Shown: positions 1-8,886, numbered from the stretch's first letter. The stretch: 64,000 nt of DNA from Streptomyces sp. cg36 (GCF_041080675.1 NZ_CP163520.1:1426001-1490000); one strand, 5' to 3'. A program made the numbers and translations. The notes: a model not told the origin generated them from the sequence alone.

Positions 1-688
1 GGGTGCGGCGGGCGCCGGGACGGTCGCGCACCCCGCGCCACACCGCCTGGCCCGCCCAGCAGCCCCACAGCAGCAGCGCCCAGCCGCCGGTGAGCACCGC
101 GAGCAGCGTGGCGCCGGTGAGGACCAGGCCGCAGGCCGCCCACAGGGCCACCCCGGTGCGGTCCGGGCGGTCGGCGTCCGCGAGGCGTCCGCGCCGCCGC
201 GCGTCCAGCGACCACACCTGCCCGGCGCGCATGAAGACCAGGTAGATCGCGGTGATGCGGAAGATGGTGTCGCCCGCGTTCAGCACGTTCTCGTTCCGGT
301 GGTCCAGCGACAGCACGCTCACCAGGAAGAGCAGCGAGGCCGTACGGGTGCGCCAGCCGAGCAACAGGGCCACGGCGACGGCCGCCGACAGCAGGTAGAA
401 CACCTCGAACCAGAGCTGCCCGCCGGACCAGCGCAGCACGCTGAACGCGTGGCTGCGGTCGAGCGAGTCCTCCGCCAGCCGCCAGCTCCAGGGGGCGTCC
501 GGTCCCCAGATCCTCTCGCGCCGCCAGAACTCGTGGACCAGGAGCAGCAGCCACACCCCGCCCATCCCGATCCGTACGGCGGCGCTCTGGTAGGCCCACA
601 CCCGCGCGTCGCACGCCCGCCCGAGCACCCGGTCCAGCGCTCCTCCGAACAGGCGGGAGTACGTCAACCCGCCTTTGCCGCCCGCCAT
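1..688 (-). CDS. HTTM-domain (vitamin K-dependent gamma-carboxylase-like) membrane protein, 3' end outside window
   Basis: The ORF opens at ATG 688 and stays open to the window edge, so the C-terminus is missing. The translation has hydrophobic segments (VRIGMGGVWLLLLVHEF, LWFEVFYLLSAAVAVALLLGW, ALWAACGLVLTGATLLAVL). It also has the HTTM signature region GWRTRTASLLFLVSVLSL followed by DHRNENVLNAGD, typical of this family. Bacterial HTTM proteins are polytopic membrane proteins related to vitamin K-dependent carboxylase; their substrates are mostly unknown. The gene follows the DUF5819 gene at 697 by 8 bases, and such pairs commonly occur together, so they are likely co-translated. It is the last visible gene of the mce transcription unit. 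Family call is firm; function is not. Confidence 0.8.
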   Translation of the reverse strand, partial: MAGGKGGLTYSRLFGGALDRVLGRACDARVWAYQSAAVRIGMGGVWLLLLVHEFWRRERIWGPDAPWSWRLAEDSLDRSHAFSVLRWSGGQLWFEVFYLLSAAVAVALLLGWRTRTASLLFLVSVLSLDHRNENVLNAGDTIFRITAIYLVFMRAGQVWSLDARRRGRLADADRPDRTGVALWAACGLVLTGATLLAVLTGGWALLLWGCWAGQAVWRGVRDRPGARRT

Positions 689-696
689 TTGACCAC

Positions 697-1356
697 TCAC
701 GAGCTGTGCCCCTCCGCGAAGTCGGCCGTGTCCACCGGCCACCACGGATAGGTCCGCACCACCGGCGCGGCGCGGACCTCCGCGCGGCGCCAGGGCGGCG
801 GGGGCACGGTGGTGTCGGTGGAGCGGAACTGGATCCGCTCGACGCGCGCGCCGGGCGGTGTGGCGGGCATCCGGGACAGCGCCAGCCGCTTCAGATACCG
901 CTCGCTGTCGGTGCCGACGGGACCCACGGGCCGCTGTTGCGCGTCGTGCGTGGTGAGGAACGTCGACCAGGCGGTGGCCAGTTGCTGCCGGATCCGGCTG
1001 GGCAGCGGGTTGCCGTGCAGTTCGGCCAGGTCCTGGGCGGTCAGGTCCGTCCAGCGGCCGGTCGCCACGGTGCCGTCCGCCGTCCGCAGCTCGACGCGCG
1101 CGGCGACCGCCGTCATGGTCCTGGTGATGTCGGGGGCGAACAGCTGCCAGCTCTGGATGAACTCGGGCGCCAGGTACGAGTCCACTTTCGCGCCGATCGC
1201 GTCGGTGGCCGCGTTGCGCGGGGCCAGATGGAGGAAGGTCGCGCCGGTGTGGACGAGCAGACCCGCGGCGACGGCCACCGCGGCACCCGCCACGGCGAAC
1301 CGCTGACCTCGCGTCAACTCGCCTACCACTGAGGTGCGTTCGGGTGCCGCGTCCAT
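697..1356 (-). CDS. DUF5819 family membrane protein
   Basis: 219 aa with one N-terminal membrane segment (about residues 22-45, FAVAGAAVAVAAGLLVHTGA) and an extracytoplasmic C-terminal domain. The motif LAPEFIQSWQLFAPD followed by an arginine-rich strand is the usual DUF5819 hallmark. The C-terminus YPWWPVDTADFAEGHSS ends 8 bases before the HTTM gene. DUF5819 proteins are commonly encoded beside HTTM/carboxylase-like proteins and are presumed partners; no activity is established. Start ATG 1356 lies 10 bases beyond the preceding lipoprotein stop, consistent with one operon. Confidence 0.8.
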   Translation of the reverse strand: MDAAPERTSVVGELTRGQRFAVAGAAVAVAAGLLVHTGATFLHLAPRNAATDAIGAKVDSYLAPEFIQSWQLFAPDITRTMTAVAARVELRTADGTVATGRWTDLTAQDLAELHGNPLPSRIRQQLATAWSTFLTTHDAQQRPVGPVGTDSERYLKRLALSRMPATPPGARVERIQFRSTDTTVPPPPWRRAEVRAAPVVRTYPWWPVDTADFAEGHSS

Positions 1357-1366
1357 CGTGGCGACC

Positions 1367-1954
1367 TCACCCTCCCTGGGCCGCGGTGTCGGCCCGTGCG
1401 CAGTCCGGGTTGTCGTCGAACGCCTTGCGCAGCTCCGGCACCGACCGCAGGTCGTCCGCCGGTCCCTTGTACCGGGCCACCGCCCGCAGCGAGGCTCCCG
1501 CCGCGTCCAGCGCCGATCCCAGCGACTTCTGGTCGGTCACCTTCGCCCGCGCGAGCCTGCCCGCCGCGTCGCCGACGGAGGAGCGCGCCTTGTCCAGGTG
1601 GGCGAGCGCCGTGCCGTACGCGGCGGCGGCCCCCTCGACGGGCGGCGCGCCGTCCTTGCCCATGTCCGTGCGCAGGGCGGTGAGCCGGTCGGCCAGCGCG
1701 TGGAGGAAGTCGACCATCTGCTGCTGGGCGCGGGCCGGCCGGGTGCGGTCGACCGTGGGCACGGCCAGGCGGGCGCCGCTGTCGGCCAGGTGCGCGCAGA
1801 CGCCGTCCGCCCAGTCGACCTCGGGCGGGGGCTGCGCGGAGGAGCCGCAGCCGGCGGCCGACGCGCCGACGGCCGCGAGCAGGGCGAGCCCCGCGACGGC
1901 CCGGCCGTACCGGCCCCGGGGAGGTGCGCTCGTGCGGGGAACTCCGGACAACAC
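1367..1954 (-). CDS. Putative lipoprotein in the mce operon
   Basis: About 195 aa. The N-terminus has a basic stretch (RGRYGRAVAG), a hydrophobic core and a lipobox ending ASAAGC, so it is a predicted lipoprotein anchored outside the membrane. The mature part is mostly helical, with spaced residues such as DFLHALADRLTALRTDMG suggesting a helical bundle. I recognise no catalytic motif. Three in-frame GTG codons are possible starts (1975, 1963, 1954). I chose 1954 because the purine-rich GGGAGTGGGA lies just upstream and the signal peptide is then about 36 residues. It sits between a Mce-associated protein and DUF5819, so a role at the Mce transporter is inferred from context only. Confidence 0.7.
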   Translation of the reverse strand: MLSGVPRTSAPPRGRYGRAVAGLALLAAVGASAAGCGSSAQPPPEVDWADGVCAHLADSGARLAVPTVDRTRPARAQQQMVDFLHALADRLTALRTDMGKDGAPPVEGAAAAYGTALAHLDKARSSVGDAAGRLARAKVTDQKSLGSALDAAGASLRAVARYKGPADDLRSVPELRKAFDDNPDCARADTAAQGG

Positions 1955-1982
1955 GTCTCCCACTCCCTCTCTCACTCCCTGC

Positions 1983-2645
1983 TCACTTCTGGTCGGCGCG
2001 GGGGTCGGCCGCGCGGTGGAAGGTGTCGATGGAGCTGATCCGCCAGGCGCCGTCCCGCTGGACGGCGTCGACGGCGAACATCGCCGCCGCGACCGTGGTG
2101 CCGCCGCTCCTGCCGGTGCGGGTGCTGCTCTGGTCGGCGAAGACCAGGACCCGTGCCCGGTCGCCGTCGACCCTCTCGACACCGCTGTCGGTGACGGTGG
2201 TGGACAGCACCAGCCGCTGCCCCGGCCCCTGTTGGCGCACCGGCCCGATCAGCGCCCGGTACTGGTCCACCGCCGCCCCGGTCAGCACGGACCGCGCTGC
2301 GGCGTCGCCGCGGCCCGGGTCGGTGTGGTCGTAGGAGAAGATCCGCTGGACGGCGTCCTCGACCGCGCCCTTCACCTCGCTGGTGCGGGCGGTGTCCGCG
2401 AGCGCGGTGTTGTGGCGGTCCGCCCCGCTGCGCCGGTCCTCTCCCCGGACGTGCGCGAGGACGGCGAACGCGGCCAGGAGCACGGTCAGGGCGGCCAGGA
2501 CGAGCGGCGCCGCGGCCCTCCGCGTCGGCCGGCGCCCGGCCCGGGGCCGCCGCACGGGCCGTCCGCGCCCGGCCGGGGGCGCGGGGACGGGCCGCAGTGC
2601 GGCCAGTCGGCGGCGCCGGTTGACGAGGTGGCGGGTGGTCGACAT
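1983..2645 (-). CDS. Mce-associated membrane protein
   Basis: 220 aa from ATG 2645, which has GGAGG upstream; an upstream in-frame start at 2699 would overlap the previous gene and lacks support. There is a cytoplasmic Arg/Pro-rich head (residues 5-45), one transmembrane helix (APLVLAALTVLLAAFAVLAH) and an external domain. The segment VEDAVQRIFSYDHTDPGRGD followed by a conserved ending (WRISSIDTF) matches the Mce-associated (Mam/Mas) family, whose mycobacterial members are encoded after the mce genes and are thought to stabilise or assist the Mce complex. It is one of four such proteins here. Confidence 0.85.
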   Translation of the reverse strand: MSTTRHLVNRRRRLAALRPVPAPPAGRGRPVRRPRAGRRPTRRAAAPLVLAALTVLLAAFAVLAHVRGEDRRSGADRHNTALADTARTSEVKGAVEDAVQRIFSYDHTDPGRGDAAARSVLTGAAVDQYRALIGPVRQQGPGQRLVLSTTVTDSGVERVDGDRARVLVFADQSSTRTGRSGGTTVAAAMFAVDAVQRDGAWRISSIDTFHRAADPRADQK

Positions 2646-2658
2646 CGTGGCCTCCGGG

Positions 2659-3297
2659 TCAGCTGCCGCTGGGGGCGGGTGTGGGGGCGACGGCGTCACC
2701 GACGGGGGCCTGGCCGAGGCGGCTGAGCTTCCAGCCCTCCGGGGTGCGGGTCAGTTCGCCAAGCATCCGGCTGTCCTTGGTCCCGCTGCCGTCCCCGGCG
2801 CTCCCCTTCGAGGTGCTCGCGCCGCCCTTGGCGCTCGTGCGGTCCGGCGCGACGACGGTGATCCGCAGGGCGACCATCACCCGGGCGCGGCCCGCCCGTT
2901 CGTCGAGTTCGGTGACGGCGCCGGAGAGCACTTCGGCCGTGGTGGTGGTCCCGGCGGCGCGCACCTGCTGCTCGAACCGGGTCCTGCTGTCCTTGAGTTC
3001 CTTGAGCAGGTCGCCGGTGGCCGACTCCTCCCAGAGGTCGAGGCCGTGCGCCAGATCGCCCTGGTCGAGGGTGTTCATGTTCTGTACGCCCTGCTCGCCC
3101 GCCTGCAGCACCTCGTCCCTGGCCGCCGCGAACGCGGCCCGCTCGTCATGGGCCGCCGCGTACCAGGAACCGCCGGTCCACACGGCGCAGCCGAGGGCCG
3201 AGGCGGCGGTGAGCAGGGTCACCGCCGTCCACGACGGCCGCCCGCGCCGTCCCGCCGCCGGCCCGCCCGTCCCGGGCCTGCGTGGCATGAGCCGCAT
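2659..3297 (-). CDS. Mce-associated membrane protein (type with TTTTAEVLSGAVTEL motif)
   Basis: About 212 aa. I prefer ATG 3297, preceded by GGGGGAGGTGCTC, over the GTG at 3312. One N-terminal transmembrane helix (about residues 25-45) is followed by a helical segment (AAFAAARDEVLQAGEQGVQN) and an external domain with the GAVTELDERAGRARVMVALR strand that is shared with the gene at 3887. This places it in the Mce-associated protein family. The two genes with this motif alternate with two of the FSY type (1983 and 3318), which suggests two ancestral gene pairs that duplicated. Confidence 0.85.
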   Translation of the reverse strand: MRLMPRRPGTGGPAAGRRGRPSWTAVTLLTAASALGCAVWTGGSWYAAAHDERAAFAAARDEVLQAGEQGVQNMNTLDQGDLAHGLDLWEESATGDLLKELKDSRTRFEQQVRAAGTTTTAEVLSGAVTELDERAGRARVMVALRITVVAPDRTSAKGGASTSKGSAGDGSGTKDSRMLGELTRTPEGWKLSRLGQAPVGDAVAPTPAPSGS

Positions 3298-3317
3298 GAG
3301 CACCTCCCCCACCCGCC

Positions 3318-3878
3318 CTAACGGGCCTCGATCTCCGTGATCCGCCAGTGGCCGCCGGTGTGTTCGGCGGTCACCGAGAGCTGCGCGGCCACCGTGGCCG
3401 CCTGCGCGCCGCGCCGGGTGCTGGTCTGGTCGAGGAAGAGCAGCAGTTCGGCGTGGGTGTCCGTGAGCCGGGTGACCCCGGCGCGGGAGACGCGGGTGGT
3501 GAGCGTCAGCCCCTGCTGCGGCACCCGCTGCTGGACCGTGCGGAACAGCTCCTCGTACTCCTTCGCCGCCCGCCCGCCGAGCAGCGCGCGGGCGTCGTCG
3601 TGGGTGCGGGCCAGCGTGGTGGGCCCGTAGCTGAACACCCGGCTCACCGCGCCGCCCACCTCGTCCAGCACCTGATCGGTGGCCGCGCGGTCGGTGAGCG
3701 CGTGGTTGGCTGCGGCCGGGGCGTCCCGCGCCTGCGCGGTCAGCAGGAGCAGGACGCCGCTGACGGCGGCCGGCACCGCGACGAGCAGGGGTACGAGGGC
3801 GCGCCGGGCGCGGGCGAGGGCCGCGGGCCGTCCGATCGCCGGGGGCCGCGTCCCGGGGGCCTCTTCCGTCGTCGTCAT
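3318..3878 (-). CDS. Mce-associated membrane protein
   Basis: 186 aa from ATG 3878. One transmembrane helix (VPLLVAVPAAVSGVLLLLTA) precedes an external domain with VGGAVSRVFSYGPTTLARTH, the same motif as the 1983 gene, and the conserved end HWRITEIEAR. It belongs to the Mce-associated family. The longer upstream reading of this frame overlaps the gene at 3887 and is an out-of-frame shadow. A short gap of 8 bases to the preceding stop fits one mRNA. Confidence 0.85.
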   Translation of the reverse strand: MTTTEEAPGTRPPAIGRPAALARARRALVPLLVAVPAAVSGVLLLLTAQARDAPAAANHALTDRAATDQVLDEVGGAVSRVFSYGPTTLARTHDDARALLGGRAAKEYEELFRTVQQRVPQQGLTLTTRVSRAGVTRLTDTHAELLLFLDQTSTRRGAQAATVAAQLSVTAEHTGGHWRITEIEAR

Positions 3879-3886
3879 GTCCGCCC

Positions 3887-4399
3887 TCACCCCGTCCCGG
3901 CCGCGACGGCCGTCAGAGAGCCGACCTTCCAGCCCCCGCCGGTGCGCACGAGGCCCGTCTCGAAACGTTTGCGGTCGGTGACCGGTGCGCCGCTGCGGGG
4001 AGTGGACTCGATCCGTACGGTCGCGATCAGCCGGGCGGTCCCGGCCCGGTCGTCGAGCTCGGTGACGGCCGCGCCGGTGACCTGGGCCCGGGTCGTGGTG
4101 CCCTGCTCCTTGAGCACCTGGGCGCTCTTGGCGCGCTCCGCGCTCAGCTGCTCCCGCAGCGGGCCGGTGGTCACGTCGAGCCAGGCGGCGAGATCGGCGT
4201 CGACCCGGCCGCCGTCCAGGGAGTTGAGCCGGGCCACCGCGCGCCGCCCGGCGGCGAGCGCGGCGTCGCGGCTCCTGGCGTGGGCGAGGTCGCCGTCGCC
4301 GCGGGCCCGCGCGTACGACCAGCCGGAGACCGCGCACAGCGCCAGCGCGAGCGCGAGCGCGGTGAGCAGCAGTACGCGTCCGGTCCGGGCCCGGTTCAC
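3887..4399 (-). CDS. Mce-associated membrane protein (first of four)
   Basis: 170 aa. GTG 4399 overlaps the mceF stop by 4 bases (GTGA), so it is translationally coupled. The N-terminal helix is TGRVLLLTALALALALCAVS. The external part has GAAVTELDDRAGTARLIATV, the same signature as the gene at 2659. As a Mce-associated protein it is expected to sit in the membrane facing out with the Mce ring. No enzyme motif is visible. Confidence 0.85.
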   Translation of the reverse strand: MNRARTGRVLLLTALALALALCAVSGWSYARARGDGDLAHARSRDAALAAGRRAVARLNSLDGGRVDADLAAWLDVTTGPLREQLSAERAKSAQVLKEQGTTTRAQVTGAAVTELDDRAGTARLIATVRIESTPRSGAPVTDRKRFETGLVRTGGGWKVGSLTAVAAGTG

Positions 4400-5625
4400 T
4401 CCCCCACCCCCAGCAGACCGGCCAGGCCGGACGGGCTGTGCGGCGGCAGCGCGGGCGCGCCCAGCGCTCCGGGGCCCGGGCCCGCGAGCGAGCCGGGGAC
4501 GGCGGGTGCCGGGACCGGGGCGGTGGGGGCGTTGCCCGAGCCGCGCACGTTCTGGCCGCTGCCGGGCGGGGCCGTGCAGCGGGCGGCCGTGTTCACGGGC
4601 GGGCCCTCGGAGGTGTCGGTGCCGTCGCGGTACCGCGTGCCCTCGTAGCCGGTCGTGCAGGGCAGCGGCTGGAAGAAGGTGGTGACCAGCCCGAAGTCGG
4701 CCGCGCCGGGCCCGACGGCGGTGGCGCCCGCGGCGGCGGCGCGGGGCAGCCGCACCATCAGCTCCTGGATGCCGTGCTGCCGGGTGACCAGGAGTTCGGA
4801 GGTGGTGGTGAGGTTCGCGAGGAGCACGCTGAGACCGGGGTCGGTGTCGTGCAGGAGCGCCGTGAACTCCTCGGCCGTGCGCGGGGTTTCGTCGATGACC
4901 CGGCGCAGGTCGGAGTCGGAGTCCTTGAGCCGGCGGGCGAGCCGGCGGGCGCCGGTGGCGAAGGAGGTGAGCGCCCGGGCGCTGTCGGCCTGGGTCTTCA
5001 GTACGGTCTCGCCGTCCACCAGCAGCCGGGTGGTGGCGGGCAGGGCCCGGTCGGCGGAGTTGAGGAAGTCGCTGCCCGCGTCCAGGAGCACCTGGAGGTT
5101 GGCGCCCTGTCCGGAGAGGGAGCGGCCCAGTTCGTCGACGGCGGTGCGCAGTTCGTCCGTGGGGACGGAGGCGGCCAGGTCGTTGACGCTCGTCAGGAGG
5201 GTGGTGATCGGGGCGGGGGTGCTGGTGTCGGCGCGGGCGACCGTGTCGCCGTCGCCCAGGTACGGTCCGTGGTCGGTGCGGGGCAGCAGGTCCAGGTACT
5301 GCTCGCCGACCGCCGAGAGCCCGGCCACCTTGGCCCGCAGGTCGGCGGGGATGGGCGGGGTGCCGTGCTTGATGGCGAGCCGCGCCTCCACGCCGTCGCC
5401 GGTGAGCCCGATGGAGCGGACCCGGCCGACGTCGACGCCCCGGTAGGTGACGTCGGAGCCGGTGAACAGTCCGCCCGTCTCGGCGAGTTCGACGCGTACG
5501 GTGTACGAGCCGGGGGCGCCGACATAGCGGCCGAGGTCCGCGTACGTCACCCCGATGTAGCCCAGCACCAGCGCGCCGAGCAGCAGGAAGGCGAGGTTCT
5601 TGAGGTGGACGGCGGGGGTGGTCAC
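4396..5625 (-). CDS. mceF: MCE family protein MceF
   Basis: 409 aa from GTG 5625, which overlaps the mceE stop (GTGA). An N-terminal membrane helix (LAFLLLGALVLGYIGVTYADL) anchors the protein. The MlaD/MCE domain follows (about residues 35-115: TGGLFTGSDVTYRGVDVGRV, then a GEQYLDLLPRT strand), then long helices and a Pro/Gly-rich tail. Mce proteins form a hexameric tunnel that carries lipids or sterols toward the YrbE permease. The order yrbEA-yrbEB-mceA-F marks this as the sixth subunit. The longer upstream extension of this frame is a shadow of mceE. Confidence 0.9.
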   Translation of the reverse strand: MTTPAVHLKNLAFLLLGALVLGYIGVTYADLGRYVGAPGSYTVRVELAETGGLFTGSDVTYRGVDVGRVRSIGLTGDGVEARLAIKHGTPPIPADLRAKVAGLSAVGEQYLDLLPRTDHGPYLGDGDTVARADTSTPAPITTLLTSVNDLAASVPTDELRTAVDELGRSLSGQGANLQVLLDAGSDFLNSADRALPATTRLLVDGETVLKTQADSARALTSFATGARRLARRLKDSDSDLRRVIDETPRTAEEFTALLHDTDPGLSVLLANLTTTSELLVTRQHGIQELMVRLPRAAAAGATAVGPGAADFGLVTTFFQPLPCTTGYEGTRYRDGTDTSEGPPVNTAARCTAPPGSGQNVRGSGNAPTAPVPAPAVPGSLAGPGPGALGAPALPPHSPSGLAGLLGVGE

Positions 5626-6770
5626 CGGGCGCCGCCTTCCCTGGGGACGGCCGGAAGCGGCAGCGGGGGCGCGGCGGCGCCCGTGCCGCCCGTGGCGCCC
5701 GCTCCGGCGGGCAGGATCATGGTGCCGGGCGGGGCGGCGACCTTGAGGTACACATTGAGGTAGTCGCCCTTGACGCCGCTGAGGACCTCGTCGGTGAACG
5801 GGTAGGTCAGCAGCACCTGGAGCGAGGCGGGCAGGTCGGAGCCCGCGTCGGCGAGCCCCTTGAGGGTGGGGGCGAGGGCCCGCAGGTCGGCCACCAGGTC
5901 GTCCTTGGTGCGGTCGACGGTGGACACGGCCGTGCCGGAGAGGGTGTCGAGCGCGCGGAGCATGGTGACGAGCGAACCGCGCTGCTGCTGGAGGACCTTG
6001 AGGCCGGGCCCGAGCCGGTCGAGTACCGCGCCGACCTCGGTGTCGCGGGCGGCCAGGGTGGCCGAGAGCCGGTCGAGGCCGTCGAGCGCGCCGGTGAGGT
6101 CGCCCCGGTGCGCGTCGAGGTTCCTGGCGAACGCGCTGATCCGGGTGAGGACCGAGCGGGCCGAGGACTGGCGGCCGTCGAGGGCCCGGTTCAGCTCGCG
6201 CGTGATGGTGTTGATCTGCTGCACGCCGCCGCCGTTGAGGAGCATCGACAGCGCGCCGAACACCTCCTCGACCTCGGCGTTGCGGTTGGTGCGCGCCAGG
6301 GGGATGACCGCGCCGTCGGCGAGCCGTCCCGCCGGCTGCGCGGTCCGGGGCCGGGCGGGTGCGCCGGGGCGCGCCGCGAGGTCGCCGGGCGCGATCAGCT
6401 GGACGTACTTCTCGCCGAGCAGGCTGGACTGCTCCAGGTTGGCGTAGGCGTCGGCGGGCAGGCGGACCTTGCCGTTGACCTTCATGGTGACGTGGGCCAG
6501 CCAGTCGCCGCGGCTCACCGTGATCTTCTCGACGCGGCCCACCGGTACGTCGTTGACCTTGACCGAGGACTGCGGGAAGAGACTGGTGACGTCCTTGAAG
6601 ACGGCGGTGACGCGGTAGGGGTGGCTCCCGAGGGCGGCGCCGCCGGGCAGCGGCAGGTCCTCGACGCCGCCGAGCGAGGGCAGGGTGCAGCCGCCGGGCA
6701 GCAGGGCGAGCCCGGTGACGACGGCGACCGCGCACAGGGCGGTCCCGGCCCGTGCCGTGGCGCGCCTCAT
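5622..6770 (-). CDS. mceE: MCE family lipoprotein MceE
   Basis: 382 aa with a lipoprotein signal (VVTGLALLPGGC, lipobox LPGGC at about residue 28), the usual distinction of the fifth Mce subunit (LprK-type in mycobacteria). The MCE domain contains SLFPQSSVKVNDVPVGRVEK and the SSLLGEKYVQLIAP strand, followed by long helical segments of the tunnel. It overlaps mceD by 4 bases and mceF by 4 bases. Confident family and subunit call. Confidence 0.92.
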   Translation of the reverse strand: MRRATARAGTALCAVAVVTGLALLPGGCTLPSLGGVEDLPLPGGAALGSHPYRVTAVFKDVTSLFPQSSVKVNDVPVGRVEKITVSRGDWLAHVTMKVNGKVRLPADAYANLEQSSLLGEKYVQLIAPGDLAARPGAPARPRTAQPAGRLADGAVIPLARTNRNAEVEEVFGALSMLLNGGGVQQINTITRELNRALDGRQSSARSVLTRISAFARNLDAHRGDLTGALDGLDRLSATLAARDTEVGAVLDRLGPGLKVLQQQRGSLVTMLRALDTLSGTAVSTVDRTKDDLVADLRALAPTLKGLADAGSDLPASLQVLLTYPFTDEVLSGVKGDYLNVYLKVAAPPGTMILPAGAGATGGTGAAAPPLPLPAVPREGGAR

Positions 6771-7819
6771 CGCCCGCCGCCCTGTCCCGGCGCCCCGGAC
6801 GCCCGGCCGAAGGTCTCGGCGGCGGGCAGCGGCAGGGTGGCGATCTCGTTGAGGTCGGCGCGCCCGTCGATGGTGCGGGTGGCCGGGTCGTAGGCGTTCT
6901 CCAGGTTGGCGGCGGCCAGCGGGAGGGTGTCCAGGGCCTCGGCCAGGGAGGTGCGCTGGTCGACGAGGGAGCGGGTCAGCGCGGCGAGTTTGTCGACGTC
7001 CTTCTTGAGCCGTCCCCGGTTGTCGTGGACGAACGCGCGCACCTGGCCGAGGGCCGTCCCGAGCTGCTTGAGGGCGGCGGCCAGGTCGTCCTTCTCCCCG
7101 GCGAGGAAGGTGGTGACGTCGGCGAGCTGCCGCTCGGTGGTGCTCACGGTGGTGTCGTTCTCCTTCAGCATGGTGACGAAGGACTGGAGTTGCCGTACGG
7201 TCCGCACGAGTTGGGGGCCCGATCCGCCGAGCACCTTGGCGGCGCCGCCGAGCTGCTGGATGCTGCGGCCGATCGCGTCGCCGTTGCCCTTGAGGTTCCT
7301 GGCGCCGGTGCCGATGAGTCCGGCGAGGGCGCCGTCGCTGTTGGCGCCCCCGGGACCGAGCGCCTGGGCGAGCGAGGTGACGCCGGCGGCCAGGTCGTCG
7401 ATTTCCATCGGCGTCGCGGTCCGCTCCACCGGGATGACCTCGCCGTCCCGCAGCACCGGCCCGCTGCCGCTGTAGGCGGGGGCGAGCTGGACGAAGCGGC
7501 CCGAGACGACGCTGGGCGCGACCACCACGGCCCGCACCAGCCGCGGTATCCGCACGCCCGGGCGCACCTTGAGCGTGACCCGCACCCGTGTGCCCTCGGG
7601 CCGGATCCGGCCGACGCTGCCGACCCGTACGCCCAGGACCCGCAGGTCCGACCCTTCGTGCACGCCGACCGTGCGGTCGAAGTACGCGGTGACGCGCAGG
7701 CCGTCGCCGCCGCCCAGCGCGCGTACGCCGACGGCGGTGGCCGCGGCGGCCAGCAGGACGAACGCCAGGCCGAGCGCGAGCAGGCCGCGGCGGGCGGGGA
7801 GCACGGTTCGAAGGGACAT
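6767..7819 (-). CDS. mceD: MCE family protein MceD
   Basis: 350 aa from ATG 7819, overlapping the mceC stop (TGATG); a TTG three bases earlier is also in frame. There is an N-terminal transmembrane helix (LALGLAFVLLAAAATAVGV), an MCE domain (TVGVHEGSDLRVLGVRVGSV) and helical C-terminal segments with many evenly spaced leucines. It forms one subunit of the predicted lipid-conducting Mce hexamer. Confidence 0.9.
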   Translation of the reverse strand: MSLRTVLPARRGLLALGLAFVLLAAAATAVGVRALGGGDGLRVTAYFDRTVGVHEGSDLRVLGVRVGSVGRIRPEGTRVRVTLKVRPGVRIPRLVRAVVVAPSVVSGRFVQLAPAYSGSGPVLRDGEVIPVERTATPMEIDDLAAGVTSLAQALGPGGANSDGALAGLIGTGARNLKGNGDAIGRSIQQLGGAAKVLGGSGPQLVRTVRQLQSFVTMLKENDTTVSTTERQLADVTTFLAGEKDDLAAALKQLGTALGQVRAFVHDNRGRLKKDVDKLAALTRSLVDQRTSLAEALDTLPLAAANLENAYDPATRTIDGRADLNEIATLPLPAAETFGRASGAPGQGGGR

Positions 7820-8886
7820 CAACTGCCGCCTCCCTTACCGGGTCTGGGAGGCATGCAGCCGTCCGGTGGAGTGGTGCCGGGGGGCAGATAGCTCCGGGGG
7901 ACCAGGCCGCACAGATAGGTGTCCATCCAGCGGCCGTTGCCCAGGGTGTTGCCGACCAGGCGGTAGTAGGGGCCCGCCTGCGCCAGGATCCGGTCGAGGC
8001 TCGTCTTGTTCCGCATCAGGACGTCGGTGACGCGGTCGAGCGCGTCGAGGGCGGGCCCGAGGCGGTTCGCGTTGTCCGCGACGACCCCGCTGAGCTGGGC
8101 GCCGAGCTGCTGGGCGCCGGTGAGCAGGGTGCGGATCGCGGCCCGGCGGCGGCCGACCTCGTCGAGCAGCAGCCCGCCGTTCGTGAGCAGGTCGCGCACC
8201 CGGTCCTTCTTGGCGTCCAGGGTCCGGGTGATCCGGTCGCTGTCCTGGAGGAGCCGGGTGATCTGCTCGTCGCGGCTCGCGATGGTCAGCGACAGGCCGG
8301 CGAGCCCGTCGACGGCCTTGGAGACGTTCGGCGGGGTGTTGGCGAAGGCCGTGGAGATCGACCGGAAGCTCTGCGCCAGGGTGCGGGTGTCGAGGGCGCC
8401 GACGGTCTCGCCGAGCCCGCTGAGCGCGTCGAGCACGTCGTACGGGGAGGTGGTGCGGGTGATCGGAATGCGGTGGTGCGGGTTCTGGGCGGCGGTGCCG
8501 CGCGGGTCGACGGCCAGGTACTTGGAGCCGAGCAGGGTCTTGATGGCGATGCCCACGGTGCTGGCGTCGCCGATCCAGGCGTCCTTCACGGTGAAGGCGA
8601 CCTTCACCTTGGGTCCGTCGAGTCCGACGCTGTCGACCTGGCCGACCTTGACGCCCGCCACCCGTACGTCGTCGCCGTGGTGGAGCCCGGCGGCCTCCTT
8701 GAAGTCGGCGCTGTAGTGGGTGCCGCCGCCGATCAGGGGCAGCGAGCGGACGTGGTACACGAGGAGGGCGAGCAGCGTCATGGTGAGCAGCCCGGCGACC
8801 GCGATCGCCGCCGGGTGCCGCTCGCTCAGCGGCCGGCGGGCCGGACGCGGGCCGGGCCGGACGCGCCGCGGCCGTAGGCGGATCAT
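7819..8886 (-). CDS. mceC: MCE family protein MceC
   Basis: 355 aa from ATG 8886 (ATGA overlap with mceB). A basic Pro-rich head is followed by a membrane helix (AIAVAGLLTMTLLALLVY) and an MCE domain (AAGLHHGDDVRVAGVKVGQV, LLGSKYLAVDP). The coiled/helical C-terminal half ends with a Cys-containing tail (YLCGLVPRSYLPPGT). The same YLC motif appears near the end of MceB. Third subunit by position. Confidence 0.9.
   Translation of the reverse strand: MIRLRPRRVRPGPRPARRPLSERHPAAIAVAGLLTMTLLALLVYHVRSLPLIGGGTHYSADFKEAAGLHHGDDVRVAGVKVGQVDSVGLDGPKVKVAFTVKDAWIGDASTVGIAIKTLLGSKYLAVDPRGTAAQNPHHRIPITRTTSPYDVLDALSGLGETVGALDTRTLAQSFRSISTAFANTPPNVSKAVDGLAGLSLTIASRDEQITRLLQDSDRITRTLDAKKDRVRDLLTNGGLLLDEVGRRRAAIRTLLTGAQQLGAQLSGVVADNANRLGPALDALDRVTDVLMRNKTSLDRILAQAGPYYRLVGNTLGNGRWMDTYLCGLVPRSYLPPGTTPPDGCMPPRPGKGGGS

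Noticed and set aside
706..2726. Long plus-strand ORFs across the left mce region
   Set aside because: They are Arg/Gly/Pro-rich shadows of the minus-strand Mce-associated and lipoprotein genes, caused by GC-rich antisense frames.
4396..6735. A 779-aa protein covering mceF and mceE
   Set aside because: The first about 370 residues are an Arg/Pro-rich shadow of mceE; the MCE domain starts at GTG 5625.
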